Positions 9,138 through 19,160 are shown, numbered from the stretch's first letter. The stretch is DNA of 64,000 nucleotides from an uncultured Caulobacter sp. (GCF_947036865.1 NZ_CAMQSF010000016.1:1-64000), one strand, 5' to 3'. The notes: a model not told the origin generated them from the letters alone. A program made the numbers and translations.

Positions 9138-9143
9138 TGTCAA
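9138..9143 (-). promoter_or_regulatory. lexA -35 element
   Basis: Minus-strand TTGACA between the two LexA boxes; a weak -10 (TAGAGA) lies 15 bases downstream inside LexA box 1, so bound LexA would occlude the polymerase. Confidence 0.55.
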
Positions 9144-9152
9144 GTTGACGCT

Positions 9153-9167
9153 GTTCGCGCTGTGTTC
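9153..9167 (-). promoter_or_regulatory. LexA box 2 (lexA operator)
   Basis: Second perfect GTTC-N7-GTTC box (GTTC at 9153-9156 and 9164-9167), spaced 38 bases from box 1, upstream of the -35. It also lies just past the end of the neighbouring acyltransferase gene. Confidence 0.85.
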
Positions 9168-9182
9168 ATCCGGCCCCAAGGC

Positions 9183-9791
9183 TCAAGCCGCGTTGGGCGG
9201 CGCCGCGACGGACGGCTTTTCGATATCCTCGAACCGCGTCGCCAACTCGGGGAACTTGGGCGTGCAGGTCTCGTAGAAGCTGGCGATTCGGCGCATGTCC
9301 GATTCGTAGTCGCCGGTCGGGTAGAGCGCGGGCCCGAGACCGACCACCTTGCGGCGGTAATCCATCAGGCCCAGGACCATCGGCACGCGGGCGCCCATGG
9401 CGATATGGTAGAAGCCCGTCTTCCACTGCCGCGCCTTGCCCCGCGTGCCCTCCGGCGCGATCGTCAGCATGAACTGGTCGCGCTTGGCGAATTCCTCGAC
9501 CATGGCCTTGACCATGTCCTTCGAGCGCTCGCGATCCAGCGGGATCCCACCCAGGTCCCGCATCATCTGGTCGAACGGCGGCTTGAACAGCGATGCCTTG
9601 CCGATGAAGCTCAGATTGAGGTTCAGCGCGTCGGCCGCGCCGACGAAATAGACGAAGTCCCAGTTGCTGGTGTGCGGCGCGGCTATGATCACGAACTTCC
9701 GCGTCTCCGGCGGCGCGCCTTCGATCCGCCAGCCGCGCAGCTTGAAGTGCGTGGCGAGACCCCATTTCACCACGTGGGCGAGCCAGTGCAT
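9183..9791 (-). CDS. PlsC-type acyltransferase family protein
   Basis: 202 aa. It carries the glycerolphosphate acyltransferase signatures: HX4D as H40-TSNW-D45, an internal GGIPLDRERS motif and EGTR at residues 114-117 (APEGTRGK). The family transfers acyl chains to glycerol-phosphate or other lipid acceptors at the inner membrane. The protein is shorter than standard PlsC and lacks an obvious N-terminal membrane anchor. It is upstream of and co-directional with lexA, ending 13 bases after LexA box 2. The exact acceptor is not predictable. Confidence 0.88.
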   Translation of the reverse strand: MHWLAHVVKWGLATHFKLRGWRIEGAPPETRKFVIIAAPHTSNWDFVYFVGAADALNLNLSFIGKASLFKPPFDQMMRDLGGIPLDRERSKDMVKAMVEEFAKRDQFMLTIAPEGTRGKARQWKTGFYHIAMGARVPMVLGLMDYRRKVVGLGPALYPTGDYESDMRRIASFYETCTPKFPELATRFEDIEKPSVAAPPNAA

Positions 9792-9815
9792 GTGTTCTCC
9801 GAGTAGACTCGAAGC

Positions 9816-10604
9816 TTAGCCTAGCAGGGTTTTCGTGGCCGCCGTCACGTCGGGTTGTCGCATCAGGCTTTCGCCGACCAGCATGGCCTTGGCGCCAGCC
9901 GCTTCCATGCGCGTGACGTCGTCGTGGGTGAAGAGACCGCTCTCGGTGACCAGCAGCGCGCCTTTCGGCGCCTGGACCGCCAGCCGTTCGGTCACGGCCA
10001 GGTCGACGACGAAGCTCTTCAGGTCGCGGTTGTTGATCCCGACGAGGTCGGATCCAAGCGCCCCGGCCCGCGCCATCTCGGCTTCGTCATGCACCTCGAC
10101 CAGGGCGTCCATGCCCAGGCTCCTGGCTTCCGACATCAACTCGGCCGCCAGCGTGTCGTCGATCATGGCCAGGATGACGAGTATGGCGTCAGCGCCCAGA
10201 GCGCGGCTCTCGGCCACCTGCCAGGGATCGACCAGGAAGTCCTTGCGGATGCAGGGCAGGGCCGTCGCCGCGCGGGCGGCCACGAGATAGTCGTCGGCGC
10301 CCTGGAAGCTTGGGCCGTCGGTCAGCACCGAGAGGCACGCCGCGCCGCCGGCTTCGTAGGCCTTGGCCAGAATGGGCGGATCGAAGTCCTCGCGGATCAG
10401 GCCCTTGGACGGCGAGGCCTTCTTGATCTCGGCGATCAGGGACAGCTTGCCGGGCGCGTGCTTGGCCTCCAGGGCGGCCTTGAAGCCGCGCGGCGGGGAG
10501 GCGGCCTTGGCGGCGGCGTCGACCTCGGCTTGCGCGCGCGCGACCTTGCGGGCGGCGACGTCCTCACGCTTGTAGGCGGCGATCTTGGCCAGGATATCGG
10601 TCAC
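9816..10604 (-). CDS. trpC: Indole-3-glycerol phosphate synthase
   Basis: 262 aa monofunctional IGPS, step four of tryptophan synthesis. Family motifs: [21 protein letters not shown] (catalytic Lys), [31 protein letters not shown], and [11 protein letters not shown]. The start is a GTG at 10604 that overlaps the trpD stop (GTGA), so translation is coupled. The frame runs on upstream through trpD but without homology. It is the last gene of trpG-trpD-trpC. Confidence 0.96.
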   Translation of the reverse strand: MTDILAKIAAYKREDVAARKVARAQAEVDAAAKAASPPRGFKAALEAKHAPGKLSLIAEIKKASPSKGLIREDFDPPILAKAYEAGGAACLSVLTDGPSFQGADDYLVAARAATALPCIRKDFLVDPWQVAESRALGADAILVILAMIDDTLAAELMSEARSLGMDALVEVHDEAEMARAGALGSDLVGINNRDLKSFVVDLAVTERLAVQAPKGALLVTESGLFTHDDVTRMEAAGAKAMLVGESLMRQPDVTAATKTLLG

Positions 10605-11626
10605 GCGGGAAGTTCCGTGTTGGTGGCGGCCACCAGGCCGTCCAGGGCGGCCTTGGCGCGGCCTTCGTCGATGATGTCGGCGGCCAGGTCGACGCCCTCG
10701 GCCAGGGTCTCGACCTTGTCGGCGACCAGGAAGGCGGCGGCGGCGTTCAGCAGCACGATGTCGCGATAGGGGCCCTTCTCGCCGTCCAGCAGCCGCGTCA
10801 GGGCCGCGGCGTTGAAGGCCGGATCGCCGCCGGTCAGGTCGGCCAGCGAGGCCCGGGGCAGGCCCACGGCCTCGGGGGTGATGGTGAAGAGCCGCAGGCG
10901 GCCTTCGCGCCATTCGGCGACCTCGGTCTCGCCCGTGGTGGTCAGCTCGTCCATGCCCGAGCCATGCACCGACCAGGCCCGCTCGGCGCCCAGCGCGCCC
11001 AGGGCCTTTGCGATCGGCTCAACGAAGCGGGGCGCCGACACCCCCACCACCTGTCGCTTGGCGCCGGCCGGATTGGTGAGGGGGCCCAGCAGGTTGAAGA
11101 TCGTCCGGAAGCCCAGTTGCTGACGGATCGGCGAGACGTGCTTCATCGCCCCGTGATGGGCCTGGGCGAACAGGAAGCAGATGCCGGCCTCGTCCAGCGC
11201 CCGGCGCTGCTGCTCGCGGCTGGCGTCGATATTGACGCCCAGCGCGGTGAGAACGTCCGCCGTGCCCGACTTGGAGGTGATGGCGCGGTTGCCGTGCTTG
11301 GCGACCTTCAGTCCGCCGCCGGCGGCCACGAAGCCGACCGCCGTCGAGATGTTCAGCGTGTGCAGGCCATCGCCGCCGGTGCCGCAGACGTCGATGACGT
11401 CGTAGGGATGCTCCAGCCGCACGGCCGCGCGGCGCATGGCGCGGGCGCAGGCGGCGATCTCGCCCACGGTCTCGCCGCGCAGGCGCATGGCCGTGACGGC
11501 GGCGGCCACCTGGGCCGGGGTCGGCTCGCCGCGCAGGCAGGCGGCGAAGAACACCTCGGCGTCCTCGTCGCCCAGGGTCTGACCGTCGGCCAGCTTGGCC
11601 AGCAGCGGCTTGAAGGCGTCGGACAT
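10601..11626 (-). CDS. trpD: Anthranilate phosphoribosyltransferase
   Basis: 341 aa enzyme joining anthranilate to PRPP. The glycine-rich PRPP site [34 protein letters not shown] and HGSGMDE motifs are all present. ATG at 11626 follows the trpG stop by two bases. It overlaps trpC at its 3' end. Confidence 0.97.
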   Translation of the reverse strand: MSDAFKPLLAKLADGQTLGDEDAEVFFAACLRGEPTPAQVAAAVTAMRLRGETVGEIAACARAMRRAAVRLEHPYDVIDVCGTGGDGLHTLNISTAVGFVAAGGGLKVAKHGNRAITSKSGTADVLTALGVNIDASREQQRRALDEAGICFLFAQAHHGAMKHVSPIRQQLGFRTIFNLLGPLTNPAGAKRQVVGVSAPRFVEPIAKALGALGAERAWSVHGSGMDELTTTGETEVAEWREGRLRLFTITPEAVGLPRASLADLTGGDPAFNAAALTRLLDGEKGPYRDIVLLNAAAAFLVADKVETLAEGVDLAADIIDEGRAKAALDGLVAATNTELPA

Positions 11627-11628
11627 GG

Positions 11629-12225
11629 CTAGACCCAGATCGCCGCGTCGCGCTGGACCTTGGCCAGGTCCATGAAATTGGCCAGCAGCTGGTGGCCGCC
11701 TTCGGTGGCGATCGATTCGGGGTGGAACTGGACGCCGAACACCGGCCGGGTGCGGTGCTGCACGCCCATGATCTCGCCGTCGTCGGTCCAGGCGGTGACC
11801 TCCAGCTCGGGCGGCAGATCCTCTCGCCGGACGGCCAGCGAGTGGTAGCGCGTGGCGGTGAACGGGTTGGGCAGGCCCTTGAAGACGCCCTTGTCGTCGT
11901 GGCGGACCTTGCTGACCTTGCCGTGCATCACCTGCTTGGCGCGGATCACCTCGCCGCCATACGCCTGACCGATGGCCTGGTGGCCCAGGCACACGCCCAG
12001 GATCGGCAGGTCCTCGGGCGCGCCGCGCAGCAGTGGCAGGCAGATCCCGGCCTGGTCCGGGGCCTTGGGGCCGGGCGACAGCAGCACGGCCTGCGGCTTC
12101 AGCCCCAGCGCCTCCTGCACGGTCAGGGCGTCGTTGCGGTAGACCACCGTCTCCGCGCCCAGCTCGTTCAGATAGTGGACGAGGTTGTAGGTGAAGCTGT
12201 CGTAGTTATCGATGACCAGGATCAT
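11629..12225 (-). CDS. trpG: Anthranilate synthase glutamine amidotransferase subunit
   Basis: 198 aa class I glutamine amidotransferase that supplies ammonia to TrpE. The nucleophile is C79 in [10 protein letters not shown], and the His/Glu pair is in [11 protein letters not shown] near the C terminus. [13 protein letters not shown] is the typical N terminus. The same fold serves as PabA, so a dual role in folate synthesis is possible. It leads trpGDC and is separated from trpE by a small gene on the opposite strand. Confidence 0.96.
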   Translation of the reverse strand: MILVIDNYDSFTYNLVHYLNELGAETVVYRNDALTVQEALGLKPQAVLLSPGPKAPDQAGICLPLLRGAPEDLPILGVCLGHQAIGQAYGGEVIRAKQVMHGKVSKVRHDDKGVFKGLPNPFTATRYHSLAVRREDLPPELEVTAWTDDGEIMGVQHRTRPVFGVQFHPESIATEGGHQLLANFMDLAKVQRDAAIWV

Positions 12226-12341
12226 GAGGCCGCCTTTCGCAGCGTCGTTCTAGCGCGCGGTAATCCGATGTGTAGCGGCATTTTCGCGCGGAGCCTTCAG
12301 GGACGGTGACAACGGTCGCGGCGCTTAGGCATGCTTGGCGG

Positions 12342-12551
12342 ATGGAACCCCGTGATTCCGCCCTCGATCCCGTCGCCATCGCCTATGTTCGGGCGCTGCT
12401 GCGACCCAGAACGCGCGTCCATAAGATCGGACCCGTCCTGGCCGCGGCGGCGTTCGCGGCGGTCTGCGCGATCAGCTTCGCCACCGTGATGGTGCTGGCG
12501 CCGCCGGCGGTGACCCAGCATCTGCCGGAAGATCGCCTCGGCGGACCGTAG
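12342..12551 (+). CDS. Small single-pass membrane protein, unknown function
   Basis: 69 aa from the ATG at 12342 (an in-frame GTG at 12306 would add 12 residues). The N-terminal half is charged (MEPRDSALDPVAIAYVRALLRP) and is followed by one hydrophobic helix at about residues 31-53 and a short polar tail. I do not recognise a family. It lies on the opposite strand between trpG and trpE, ends 16 bases before the trpE stop, and has coding-like codon usage, but its reality rests on the open frame only. Confidence 0.5.
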   Translation: MEPRDSALDPVAIAYVRALLRPRTRVHKIGPVLAAAAFAAVCAISFATVMVLAPPAVTQHLPEDRLGGP

Positions 12552-12567
12552 CAATCAGCCCTAAGGC

Positions 12568-14103
12568 TCAGCCGAACCGCCAGGCCTCCTCGGCCGCGCG
12601 CTTCAGGGCGCGGGACTTGTGGAGGGTCTCGTCGTACTCGGCGTCCGGATCGCTGTCGGCGACGATGCCGCCGCCGGCCTGGACGTACATCATGCCGTCC
12701 TTGACCAGAGCCGTGCGCAGCACGATGCAGGTGTCGACCGCGCCGTCCGCGCCGAAATAGCCGACCGCGCCGGCATAGCCGATGCCGCGCTTTTCGACCT
12801 CAAGCTCGTCGATGATCTCCATCGCCCGCACCTTGGGCGCGCCCGACAGGGTGCCGGCGGGCAGGGCGGCCATCAGCACGTCGACCGGATCGACGCCCTC
12901 GGGCGCCGTCCCTTCCACGTTCGAGACGATGTGCATCACGTGGCTGTAGCGCTCGATCGTGAAGCTCTCGGTCACTCGGACGTTCGGACCTTTCGGACGC
13001 TCCGACGGCGCGTTGCGGCCCGGTTCGCGCAGCATGGCCACCCGGCCCACGTCGTTGCGGCCCAGATCGAGCAGCATCAGATGCTCGGCGCGCTCCTTGG
13101 GGTCGGCCAGCAGCTCGGCTTCCAGGGCGGCGTCCTCCTCGGGCGTGGCGCCGCGCGGACGGGTGCCGGCGATCGGTCGGATGGTGATCTTGCCGTCGCG
13201 CAGGCGGACCAGGATCTCGGGGCTGGAGCCGACGAGATTGAAGCCGTCCAGGTTCAGGAAGAACAGGAACGGCGAGGGGTTGGTGCGCCGCAGCGAGCGG
13301 TACAGCGCGAACGGCGGCAGGTCGAACGGCGCGCGGAAGCGGTGGCTGGCCACGACCTGGAAGATGTCGCCGGCGGCGATGTAGTCCTTGGCCTTGGCCA
13401 CGACCTCGGCGTAGTCGGCGCGGCTGACCGGCGTCGTGAAGTCCATCGGACCGCGCGGGGCGCGCGGCGCCTCATGGGCCAGGGGACGGCGCAGGTCGGC
13501 CATCACCGCCTCGATGCGCGCGCGGGCGGCGTCGTGGGCGTCCTTGGCCGAAACGCCAGCCCGAGGCCGGACCGCCGTGGTCAGGATGATCTCCTGGGCG
13601 ATGGCGTCGAACACCGCCACGATCGAGGGCCGCGTCATGATCCCGTCCGGCAGGCCCAGGGTGTCCTCGTTGACGTCGGGCAGGCGCTCGACAAGGCGGA
13701 CAAGGTCGTAGCCCAGGGCCCCGAACACCCCGGCGGCCATGGGCGGCAGCCCCTTGGGCAGTTCCATGCGCGCGTTCGCCACGAGGTCGCGCAGACTGTC
13801 CAGCGCGCCGTCCGGCTGGGGCGTGAAGCGGCCGGCGGCGATGGCCTCGCCCTCGGCGATCTCGGCCTGGTCGCCGCGACAGCGCCAGACGAGATCGGGA
13901 TTGAGCGTGACGATCGAATAGCGACCGCGCCAAGCCCCGCCCTCGACGCTCTCGAACAGGAAGCTATAAGGCCGCGCCTGGGCGATTTTCAGATAGGCCG
14001 AGACCGGGGTCTCGAGGTCGTCGATCAGGCGGGTCCAGACGACCTGCGGCCGTCCAGCGTCGTAGATTTCCGAGAAGACGTCGTACGCGGGCTCCAGGCT
14101 CAT
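12568..14103 (-). CDS. trpE: Anthranilate synthase component I
   Basis: 511 aa chorismate-utilising enzyme that makes anthranilate with TrpG. The C-terminal chorismate-binding domain is intact: GDIFQVVASHRF, FFLNLDGFNLVGSSPEILV, PIAGTRPRG, DLGRNDVGRVA, SNVEGTAPE, PAGTLSGAPKVRAMEIIDELE and VQAGGGIVADSDPDAEYDET. The ATG overlaps the ppiD stop (TAATG), leaving no room for a leader peptide or attenuator directly before it. It is therefore probably co-transcribed with ppiD rather than with trpGDC. Confidence 0.97.
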   Translation of the reverse strand: MSLEPAYDVFSEIYDAGRPQVVWTRLIDDLETPVSAYLKIAQARPYSFLFESVEGGAWRGRYSIVTLNPDLVWRCRGDQAEIAEGEAIAAGRFTPQPDGALDSLRDLVANARMELPKGLPPMAAGVFGALGYDLVRLVERLPDVNEDTLGLPDGIMTRPSIVAVFDAIAQEIILTTAVRPRAGVSAKDAHDAARARIEAVMADLRRPLAHEAPRAPRGPMDFTTPVSRADYAEVVAKAKDYIAAGDIFQVVASHRFRAPFDLPPFALYRSLRRTNPSPFLFFLNLDGFNLVGSSPEILVRLRDGKITIRPIAGTRPRGATPEEDAALEAELLADPKERAEHLMLLDLGRNDVGRVAMLREPGRNAPSERPKGPNVRVTESFTIERYSHVMHIVSNVEGTAPEGVDPVDVLMAALPAGTLSGAPKVRAMEIIDELEVEKRGIGYAGAVGYFGADGAVDTCIVLRTALVKDGMMYVQAGGGIVADSDPDAEYDETLHKSRALKRAAEEAWRFG

Positions 14104-16064
14104 TACTCGGCTTTCTTTCCGCCCTTGGCCGCTTGGGCCTTGGCCAAGGCCTCGGTGTCGACCCCGATGGCCTGACGGGCCAGGGTCAGGTTGCTCTTGG
14201 TCTTCAGCTGAACCTTGGCGGCGGCGCGCGAGGCTTCGCCCAGGTCACGCATCAGGCCGTTGCCGACCTGACCCTGGGCCAGCACGGCGATCTGGGCCAC
14301 GCCGGCCGTCGGCGCGGCGCGAACCGCTTCCAGCTTGGCGACGACGAACGCCTCGCCCTGCTGACCGGCGCGGGCGGTGAAGACCTCGCCGGGCTTGGCC
14401 TGGAAGGCGGCGCCCAGGAACTCGCGGCCCAAGCCCATGTGCTGCTGCATGTTCTGGCGCGACAGGCCGGCCACGCGCTGCACCTTCGACTGGGTCGAGG
14501 CCGCGACGGCGTCCATGGTCTCGCCCTTCTTGACGCGCGCGGCCAAGGCCTCGCCCTTGGCCTTCAGGCGCTTGGCCATTTCCTGACCCAGCCAGACATT
14601 GGTCAGCAGCGGCTTGATCTCGGCCAGCGGCGGCATGGCGGCCGGGATCACCTTCTCGACCTTGACGGCGTAGTACTCGCCCTTGCCGGCTTCGATGAGA
14701 TCGCTTTCGGCGCCTTGGCCCAGGCCGAAGGCGGTCTTGACCATGTCCGGGGTCAGGCCCGGGACGGGCTGGCCGGTCTGGTCCGCGCCCTGGGCGGTGA
14801 TCGGCGCGGTCGTCTGGACGAGGGCGCCGGCCTTGGTCGCCGCGGCGACAAGATCGGCCCCGCCGTCATGGGCGTCCTGATAGGTCTGGGTCTGGTCGTA
14901 GGCCTTGCTCTGGGCGGCCTGGGCGCGAACCTCGGCCTCGATCTGCGGCCGCACGCTGGCCAGCGTCGCCGTCACCCCCGGCGTGATCTTGGTGATCTTG
15001 ATCACCGAAATGCCGAGCTCGCCATTGATCGGACCGCTGACCTGGCCGGCGGCCAAGCCGAAGGCGGCGTCGGCGACCTTGCGGTCGGGCACGGCGCTCT
15101 TGGGCTTGTCGACCAGGGCGACCGGCGAGCGGCCGAAGGCCTTGGCGACTTCGGCGGGGTCCTCGCCCTTGGCCAGGCGCTGCGAAATCGTGGCGGCGGC
15201 CTTGGCGTCCGGCGCGACGATCTGGATCAGCGAGCGCGTCTCGGGCTTGGCCAGGCTGTCCTTGCGGAAGTCGAAGGCCTTCTGGATCGCGGCCGGATCG
15301 GGCGTCACGCTCGGCTCCAGCGCCTTGGCGCTGATGCGCATGATCGACAGGACGCGGGTCTCGGGGCGCGTCAGCCGCTCGCGGTTCTCGTTCATGAACG
15401 CTGTAAGCTGGGCGTCGGTCGGGGCAGCCGGACGCTCGATCGTCGCCGGATTGATCGCGAAGGCGGCGATGTCGCGGCCTTCCATCTCGTACGCGGCCTG
15501 CATCGCGCCGTAGATGCGCGGCGCCTTCAGGCCATCGGCGACGGCGGAGAAGAAGTGGGTCTGGGCGATCTCGTCGCGCAGCGAGGCCTCATAGGTCTGC
15601 GGCGTCAGATTGTTCTGCCCCAGCAGGGCCGTGTAGAGCTTAGCGTCGAACTTGCCGGTGATCGGATCGAACGGACGCTGGCCCGGCGGCAATTGGCTCA
15701 TCTGCTCTCGCACGATCTTGCCGACCAGCTTGTCCGACGGAATGACGCCCATGTCGTGGATGGCGGCGGCCATCGATTCCTGCAGCGTCAGCTCCTGCAC
15801 GATCTGGCGGTCGATGCCGGTCTCCACCGCCTGGTCCGGCGTGATGGCCTGGCCGTTCCGCTGCTCCATCGCCTTGCGATAGTTGTCGAAGCGCAGCTTG
15901 AAGTCCTGCGCCGACAGGGTGCGCGACCCCGCGCTGATCACGCCCGAGCCGCGCGGCCCCTTGAACACGTCGCTGATGCCGAAGATGGCGAAGCTGACGA
16001 TCAGCAGGCCAAACAGCAGCACCGCGAACGGCGATTTGGCGAAGGCGCGGAAACCGGCGAGCAT
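14103..16064 (-). CDS. ppiD: PpiD-like periplasmic folding factor (SurA_N/parvulin family)
   Basis: 653 aa. An N-terminal anchor (residues ~14-33, FAVLLFGLLIVSFAIFGISD) is followed by an N-terminal chaperone region and a parvulin-like domain at about 225-330 (ETRSLIQIVAPDAKAAATISQRLAKGEDP is split around it). PpiD assists folding of exported proteins at the Sec translocon. The parvulin core looks degenerate, as is common in PpiD. The frame is open for 250 codons upstream, antisense to tpiA, without homology; ATG at 16064 starts the conserved MLAGFRAFAKSP. It overlaps trpE by one base. Confidence 0.92.
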   Translation of the reverse strand: MLAGFRAFAKSPFAVLLFGLLIVSFAIFGISDVFKGPRGSGVISAGSRTLSAQDFKLRFDNYRKAMEQRNGQAITPDQAVETGIDRQIVQELTLQESMAAAIHDMGVIPSDKLVGKIVREQMSQLPPGQRPFDPITGKFDAKLYTALLGQNNLTPQTYEASLRDEIAQTHFFSAVADGLKAPRIYGAMQAAYEMEGRDIAAFAINPATIERPAAPTDAQLTAFMNENRERLTRPETRVLSIMRISAKALEPSVTPDPAAIQKAFDFRKDSLAKPETRSLIQIVAPDAKAAATISQRLAKGEDPAEVAKAFGRSPVALVDKPKSAVPDRKVADAAFGLAAGQVSGPINGELGISVIKITKITPGVTATLASVRPQIEAEVRAQAAQSKAYDQTQTYQDAHDGGADLVAAATKAGALVQTTAPITAQGADQTGQPVPGLTPDMVKTAFGLGQGAESDLIEAGKGEYYAVKVEKVIPAAMPPLAEIKPLLTNVWLGQEMAKRLKAKGEALAARVKKGETMDAVAASTQSKVQRVAGLSRQNMQQHMGLGREFLGAAFQAKPGEVFTARAGQQGEAFVVAKLEAVRAAPTAGVAQIAVLAQGQVGNGLMRDLGEASRAAAKVQLKTKSNLTLARQAIGVDTEALAKAQAAKGGKKAE

Positions 16065-16123
16065 CGTGACGAGAACCTTCCTGGCGGACCGCCGGCGAAC
16101 GGACGCGGCGGTCGAGAGCAGCG

Positions 16124-16153
16124 GATATAGTAGAGCCGAAGGCGCGGGGGCAA
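16124..16153 (-). promoter_or_regulatory. Putative ppiD-trpE promoter
   Basis: On the minus strand TTGCCCC (16153-16147), 15 bases, then ACTATATC (16131-16124), which fits the Caulobacter -10 GCTANAWC at 7 of 8 positions. It is 60 bases upstream of the ppiD ATG in the ppiD/tpiA divergent gap. Confidence 0.45.
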
Positions 16154-16202
16154 GCGGCGCGGGCTTGACTTCCCAAGCGGGCGTGACCCCAAGAAGGCGC
16201 CC

Positions 16203-16964
16203 ATGAGCCTTACAAGCACGACTCCCCGGCCTCTGATCGCCGGAAACTGGAAGATGAACGGCCTTTCGGCCGCCCTGGACGAGGCCCGCGCCGTCGCGGC
16301 GGGCCTGGACCGCCGCCCCGCGGCCGCCCGCGTCGCTCTCTTCCCGCCCGCCACCCTGCTGCACCGCCTCGCCGAGGCCGTCGAGGGTTCCTTCGTCCTG
16401 GTCGGCGGCCAGGATTGCCACGCCCAGGCCAAGGGCGCCCACACCGGCGACGTCTCGGCCGAGATGATCGCCGACGCCGGCGGAACACTGGTCATCGTCG
16501 GCCATTCGGAGCGTCGCACCGATCACGGCGAAACCTGCGCGCGGGTCGCCGCCAAGGCCCAGGCGGCGATCGACGCCGGCCTCGAGCCGATCATCTGCGT
16601 CGGCGAGAGCCTCGCTCAACGTGAAGCCGGCGAAGCCGTCGCCTTCGTCGTCGACCAGATCCGCAACTCGCTGCCCGCGAGCCTGACCGGCAAGGCCTTC
16701 AATGTGGCCTACGAGCCGCTTTGGGCCATCGGTACGGGACGCGTCGCCTCGGTCGACAACATCGTCGAGATGCACGCGGCCATTCGCGCCGAGCTGATCG
16801 CGCGTTTGGGCGACCAAGGCGCGACTGTTCCGATCCTCTATGGCGGGTCGGTCAAGCCCGATAACGCCCGCGAAATCCTGGCCGCGCCCGAGGTGGGCGG
16901 CGCCCTGGTGGGCGGCGCGTCGCTGAAGGCCAAGGATTTCCTGGCCATCATCGAAGCCGCCTGA
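16203..16964 (+). CDS. tpiA: Triosephosphate isomerase
   Basis: 253 aa TIM barrel interconverting glyceraldehyde-3-phosphate and dihydroxyacetone phosphate. Active-site residues are visible: K17 in GNWKMNG, H101 in VGHSERR and E171 in AYEPLWAIGTG, with the phosphate loop YGGSVKPDNA near the C terminus. It is divergent from ppiD and lies 120 bases before aspS. Confidence 0.98.
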   Translation: MSLTSTTPRPLIAGNWKMNGLSAALDEARAVAAGLDRRPAAARVALFPPATLLHRLAEAVEGSFVLVGGQDCHAQAKGAHTGDVSAEMIADAGGTLVIVGHSERRTDHGETCARVAAKAQAAIDAGLEPIICVGESLAQREAGEAVAFVVDQIRNSLPASLTGKAFNVAYEPLWAIGTGRVASVDNIVEMHAAIRAELIARLGDQGATVPILYGGSVKPDNAREILAAPEVGGALVGGASLKAKDFLAIIEAA

Positions 16965-17084
16965 GACGCCGACGGCGCTCGGGCCGGGGGGAGCGAAGGC
17001 TTCACTCGGCCCAGAATCCTTGACAGAGCGGCGCCCACGTGCGCCTTACCGCGCCTTGCAAATCACCGCGTATTCAAGACTTTC

Positions 17085-18923
17085 ATGACCTCGATGCACG
17101 CCTATCGCACCCATACCTGCGGCGCTCTGCGCGCCTCCGACACCGGCGCGGCCGTGCGTCTGTCGGGCTGGATCCATCGCAAGCGCGACCACGGCGGCCT
17201 GGTCTTCATCGACCTGCGCGACCACTACGGTCTGACCCAGCTGGTCCTGCACCCGGAGACCCCGGGCTTCAACGTGGTCGAGCGCCTGCGCGCCGAGAGC
17301 GTGATCCGCGTCGATGGCGAGGTCATCGCCCGTGACGCCAGCGTGGTGAACCCGAACCTCCCGACCGGCGAGATCGAGATCCGCGTCTCGGCCGTCGAGG
17401 TGCTGTCCGAGGCCGCCGAGCTGCCGCTGCCGGTCTTCGGCGAGCCGGACTATCCGGAAGAGATCCGCCTGAAGCACCGCTATCTCGACCTGCGCCGCGA
17501 GACCCTGCACAAGAACATCATCCTGCGCTCGCGCGTGATCCAGTCGATCCGCAACCGCATGTTCGCGCAGGGCTTCCACGAGTTCCAGACGCCGATCCTG
17601 ACGGCCAGCTCGCCCGAGGGCGCGCGCGACTTCCTGGTGCCTTCGCGGCTGCATCCGGAGAAGTTCTACGCGCTGCCCCAGGCGCCCCAGCAGTTCAAGC
17701 AGCTGCTGATGGTCTCGGGCTTCGACCGGTACTTTCAGATCGCGCCGTGCTTCCGCGATGAGGACCTGCGCGCCGACCGCTCGCTGGAATTCTACCAGCT
17801 CGACGTCGAGATGAGCTTCGTGACGCAAGAAGACGTCTTCGCCGCCATCGAGCCGGTGATGCACGGCGTGTTCGAGGAGTTCTCGAACGGCAAGCCGGTG
17901 TCGCCGATCGACGGCACGCACACCTTCACCAACGATTTCGGCCAGTCGTTCGAGCACAAGGGCTTCGAGCGCCTGACCTACGCCCAGTCGATGGCCTGGT
18001 ACGGCAGCGACAAGCCGGACCTGCGCAACCCGATCAAGATGGCCAACGTCTCGGAGCACTTCCGCGACGGCGGTTTTGGCCTGTTCGCCAAGATCCTCGG
18101 CGCCGACGCCAAGAACCAGGTCTGGGCGATCCCCGCGCCGACCGGCGGCAGCCGGGCTTTCTGCGACCGCATGAACAGCTGGGCCCAGGGCGAAGGCCAG
18201 CCGGGCCTGGGCTACGTCTTCTGGTCGGAAGACCAGGGCGGCTGGGGCGGCCCGATCGCCAAGAACCTGGGCGAACCGACGCAGGCGCTTATGGAGTCGC
18301 TGGGCCTGGGCGCCGGCGACGCCGCCTTCTTCGTGGCCGGCGATCCCGCCGTGTTCGCCAAGTTCGCGGGCCTGGCTCGCACGCGCGTCGGCACGGAGCT
18401 GAAGCTGGTCGACGAGAACCAGTTCAAGTTCTGCTGGATCGTCGACTTCCCGATGTTCGAGTGGAACGAGGACGAGAAGAAGGTCGACTTCTCGCACAAC
18501 CCGTTCTCGATGCCGCAAGGCGGTCTGGAGGCCCTGGAGAACCAGGATCCGCTGACGATCCGCGCCTATCAGTACGACATCGTCTGCAACGGCTACGAGC
18601 TGTGCTCGGGCGCGATCCGGAACCACAAGCCCGAGATCATGCTGAAGGCCTTCGCGATCGCCGGCTACGGCCCCGAAGTCGTCGAGGAGCAGTTCGGCGG
18701 CATGCTGAACGCCTTCCGCTACGGCGCGCCGCCGCACGGCGGTCTGGCGCCCGGCATCGACCGCATCGTCATGTTGCTGGCCGACCAGGTGGCCATCCGC
18801 GAGGTCATCGCCTTCCCGCTGAACCAGCAGGGCCAGGATCTCCTGATGAACGCCCCGGCCCATGTGCTCGACAAGCAGCTCAAGGAACTGCACATCCGCA
18901 CCGCGCCGCCGATCAAGGTCTAG
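17085..18923 (+). CDS. aspS: Aspartyl-tRNA synthetase
   Basis: 612 aa class IIb synthetase of bacterial length. An N-terminal OB-fold ([23 protein letters not shown]) precedes the catalytic domain: motif 2 [23 protein letters not shown], the bacterial GAD insertion (about residues 290-430) and motif 3 [29 protein letters not shown] at 17085 is used; an ATG three codons later is equally possible. A TTGACA sequence (17020-17025) may be its -35, without a clear -10. Whether it also charges tRNA-Asn cannot be decided here. Confidence 0.97.
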   Translation: MTSMHAYRTHTCGALRASDTGAAVRLSGWIHRKRDHGGLVFIDLRDHYGLTQLVLHPETPGFNVVERLRAESVIRVDGEVIARDASVVNPNLPTGEIEIRVSAVEVLSEAAELPLPVFGEPDYPEEIRLKHRYLDLRRETLHKNIILRSRVIQSIRNRMFAQGFHEFQTPILTASSPEGARDFLVPSRLHPEKFYALPQAPQQFKQLLMVSGFDRYFQIAPCFRDEDLRADRSLEFYQLDVEMSFVTQEDVFAAIEPVMHGVFEEFSNGKPVSPIDGTHTFTNDFGQSFEHKGFERLTYAQSMAWYGSDKPDLRNPIKMANVSEHFRDGGFGLFAKILGADAKNQVWAIPAPTGGSRAFCDRMNSWAQGEGQPGLGYVFWSEDQGGWGGPIAKNLGEPTQALMESLGLGAGDAAFFVAGDPAVFAKFAGLARTRVGTELKLVDENQFKFCWIVDFPMFEWNEDEKKVDFSHNPFSMPQGGLEALENQDPLTIRAYQYDIVCNGYELCSGAIRNHKPEIMLKAFAIAGYGPEVVEEQFGGMLNAFRYGAPPHGGLAPGIDRIVMLLADQVAIREVIAFPLNQQGQDLLMNAPAHVLDKQLKELHIRTAPPIKV

Positions 18924-18948
18924 GACCCGCGGATCGATCCAAACGAAA

Positions 18949-19153
18949 GGCTGTTTTAGCCTTGAGTGTTGATGGCCTCGTCAGCGCCGTCCTCGCGCTT
19001 AGACTGGCTCAGGGTGAGGACGACTGCCGGCCCGGCGGGCGCGAAATCCTCATCCCGAGCTTGTCGAAGCATGTCCTCGGGCCGGCGCCGCCGGACCCGA
19101 GGGGACGAGGATTTCCGTCCGGACCAGCCTCCACGCTCAACGTGAATGCAGCC
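18949..19153 (+). mobile_element. MITE-like non-autonomous element, copy B with 8-bp target duplication
   Basis: A 205-bp non-coding element. It starts GGCTGTTTTAGCCTTGAGT and ends with the complement of GGCTGCATTCACGTTGAG, so both ends read GGCTG inwards. An 8-bp direct repeat AAACGAAA flanks it exactly (18941-18948 and 19154-19161). The inside has nested inverted repeats. There is no open frame for a transposase, so it would need one in trans. It lies between convergent aspS and a pentapeptide gene, and its right end meets the minus-strand U-tract of the adjoining terminator. Confidence 0.8.
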
Positions 19154-19160
19154 AAACGAA

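Noticed and set aside
9134-9149. TTAA-N7-TTGAC resembling a CtrA site in the lexA promoter
   Set aside because: One mismatch matches are expected about once in the window by chance, and this one consists largely of the lexA -35 TTGACA region and its flank.
14133-16130. Open frame of 665 codons antisense to ppiD
   Set aside because: Shadow frame; no homology, and ppiD has a clear membrane anchor and family start.
17020-17045. Promoter for aspS at TTGACA
   Set aside because: The -35 is good but no -10 of either sigma-73 or E. coli type follows at the right distance.
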